A DNA stretch of 6,117 nt from NCBI GenBank assembly GCA_905235355.1, contig CAJOLM010000070.1, positions 1 to 6,117 of the forward strand, in the 5' to 3' direction. The notes under the pieces were generated by a model. The model searched no databases. It saw nothing but the letters and a program-made list of their open reading frames with translations, and was not told where the DNA came from. This DNA comes from an uncultured Elusimicrobiales bacterium (GTDB taxonomy: Bacteria; Elusimicrobiota; Elusimicrobia; Elusimicrobiales; Elusimicrobiaceae). Both the position numbers and the translations under genes were made by a program. Shown here piece by piece: positions 5,022 to 6,117 of this stretch. Position 1 is the first letter of the stretch, and each line of letters begins with the position of its first letter.

Positions 5022-6117
5022 ATGGTTTCACTTTTTAAGACCACTTCATATAAAAAAGGCGCGGCGCTGGCAGTAGCGGCTACGGCTGTGTGGAAGCTGA
5101 CCTCTTTTGCCAGCAGTATTTTAATTGCATTGTATTTCGGCGCAAGTGCTCGTACCGACGTATATTTTTATCTCTTGATGCTCATTGGCTTTGGCGTGAC
5201 GTTTCTGCAGCGGATCAATGCGTCTGTCTTAATCCCGGAAGCTATGTTTTTGCACGAGCAAGACGCCGCCGCCAGCCGCCAGTTTTTGACCTTTGGTTTT
5301 TATGTGTATTTATTAATGGCACTGGTGCTGGGCGTGATCGGGCTGACATTTCCGGTGCAAGCTGCGGCACTTTGTTCGCGCTTTGATATACTTCTGCTGC
5401 AACACGAGCATTGGTTGCTGGCGGCGGCGTTTTTCTTATTTGCCACCAATTTATTGGTGTATTATTTGACGGCGGTAGCGGAAATGCACAAATTTTTTGC
5501 TATTGCGTGGCTTGGGCCGCTTAATGCGATTTGTCCGCTACTGATGCTGCTTTTATTCGGACGGCAAATTGGAATTATCAGCATGATGTATGGCTTTTTA
5601 ATTGCCAATATACTGCAACTGGCGGTGCTGCTTATACTATTTAAAACACAGCTGCATTGGGACTTTGTCCCCCGCCCGTACAAAGCGCACGCTCGCCTGC
5701 AAAAAAATCTGCTCGGCGGTCAGGTGTTGGGCATTATGGGTATTATTAATGGTTTGTTGCCTATGTATCTGCTGTCCGGTATGGGGGCCGGCATTGTCAG
5801 CGCGCTGAACTATTGCCGCCAGCTGACTGATTCTCCATCTGAAATTGTTACCAACCGTGTGATTAATGTGTCCAAAATTGAACTGACGGAAAATGCCTCG
5901 CGCGGGCAGACTAATGTATATAATAAAAATTATTTATCCACCAATCATTTACTGCTTTTTTTGCTGACCCCGCTAGCGGTATTTACGGCGTATTTTGCGG
6001 CAGATATCGTCGGGCTGTTTTTCCAACACGGACATTTTAACGCCTGGAACGCCGCCGATACGGTGGCCTTTCTGCGACCCATGATTTTTACGGTGATTTT
6101 AATGGTGCCCGCCGGAT
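5022..6117 (+). CDS. MurJ/MviN-like lipid-linked precursor flippase (3' end outside window)
   Basis: The first 365 codons of an integral membrane protein of the MOP exporter superfamily, MviN/MurJ type. MurJ flips lipid II across the inner membrane for peptidoglycan synthesis; family members are about 500 aa, so roughly a quarter is missing. Several hydrophobic helices are visible (for example about 14-42, 47-62, 90-113, 131-150, 160-180, 183-207, 229-252, 308-332). Family-like stretches are ALYFGASARTDVYF (36-49), GIVSALNYCRQL (257-268) and ADIVGLFFQHGHFNAWNAADT (327-347). The start is ATG 5022: an in-frame stop (5010-5012) leaves no room upstream, and no Shine-Dalgarno sequence precedes it. 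By my hand alignment, arginines essential in E. coli MurJ appear as K25 (R18), S31 (R24) and Q267 (R270). It may therefore be a divergent paralogue or carry another lipid-linked substrate, so no gene symbol is given. Confidence 0.85.
   Translation, partial: MVSLFKTTSYKKGAALAVAATAVWKLTSFASSILIALYFGASARTDVYFYLLMLIGFGVTFLQRINASVLIPEAMFLHEQDAAASRQFLTFGFYVYLLMALVLGVIGLTFPVQAAALCSRFDILLLQHEHWLLAAAFFLFATNLLVYYLTAVAEMHKFFAIAWLGPLNAICPLLMLLLFGRQIGIISMMYGFLIANILQLAVLLILFKTQLHWDFVPRPYKAHARLQKNLLGGQVLGIMGIINGLLPMYLLSGMGAGIVSALNYCRQLTDSPSEIVTNRVINVSKIELTENASRGQTNVYNKNYLSTNHLLLFLLTPLAVFTAYFAADIVGLFFQHGHFNAWNAADTVAFLRPMIFTVILMVPAG

Overview
The window looks like an ordinary chromosomal stretch from a Gram-negative-type bacterium of moderate G+C. 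It holds four protein genes and one unusually structured intergenic region. The short pilin has a class III prepilin leader followed by a motif resembling 'QYQRAVEKARMTEA...AEAEKEYYLANGSY', a style I associate with the many small pilin-like proteins of Elusimicrobiota (Elusimicrobium and gut relatives). That taxonomic guess rests on recalled family style, not on a search. No phage, CRISPR, IS element or transposase is visible.

Layout from left to right: (1) 1-136 holds a compact GC-rich hairpin and the intrinsic terminator of lon. (2) 137-2566, minus strand: complete ATP-dependent protease Lon with an extra lysine-rich, histone-like C-terminal tail. (3) 2567-2995 is a 429-base gene-free region. 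It carries the lon ribosome-binding site and promoter, and a 27-bp inverted repeat with the exact geometry of a CIRCE (HrcA) operator lying over the lon -35 box. It also carries a divergent extended -10 promoter and about 220 bases of strongly self-complementary sequence: three local hairpins, a long-range closing stem, and a terminator-like stem with a U run. (4) 2996-3493, plus strand: a 165-aa type IV pilin-like protein. (5) 3508-3541: one bidirectional terminator shared by the pilin gene and gatB. (6) 3540-4985, minus strand: gatB, subunit B of the tRNA-dependent amidotransferase, with a GTG start. (7) 4986-5021: a 36-base divergent promoter region made largely of a tandem 8-bp repeat. (8) 5022 to the window end, plus strand: the first 365 codons of a MurJ/MviN-like flippase that seems to start without a Shine-Dalgarno sequence.

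The genes do not form one pathway. Lon does protein quality control, GatB repairs misacylated Gln/Asn tRNAs, the MurJ-like protein belongs to a lipid-linked precursor flippase family, and the pilin is a surface or secretion filament subunit. Transcription units alternate in direction, so each gene probably has its own promoter.

The most interesting parts are regulatory. One is the CIRCE-like operator on lon. The other is the structured RNA upstream of the pilin, in which the closing stem and the terminator stem are arranged so that both can hardly form at full length together. It could therefore be a conditional terminator or a separate small RNA.
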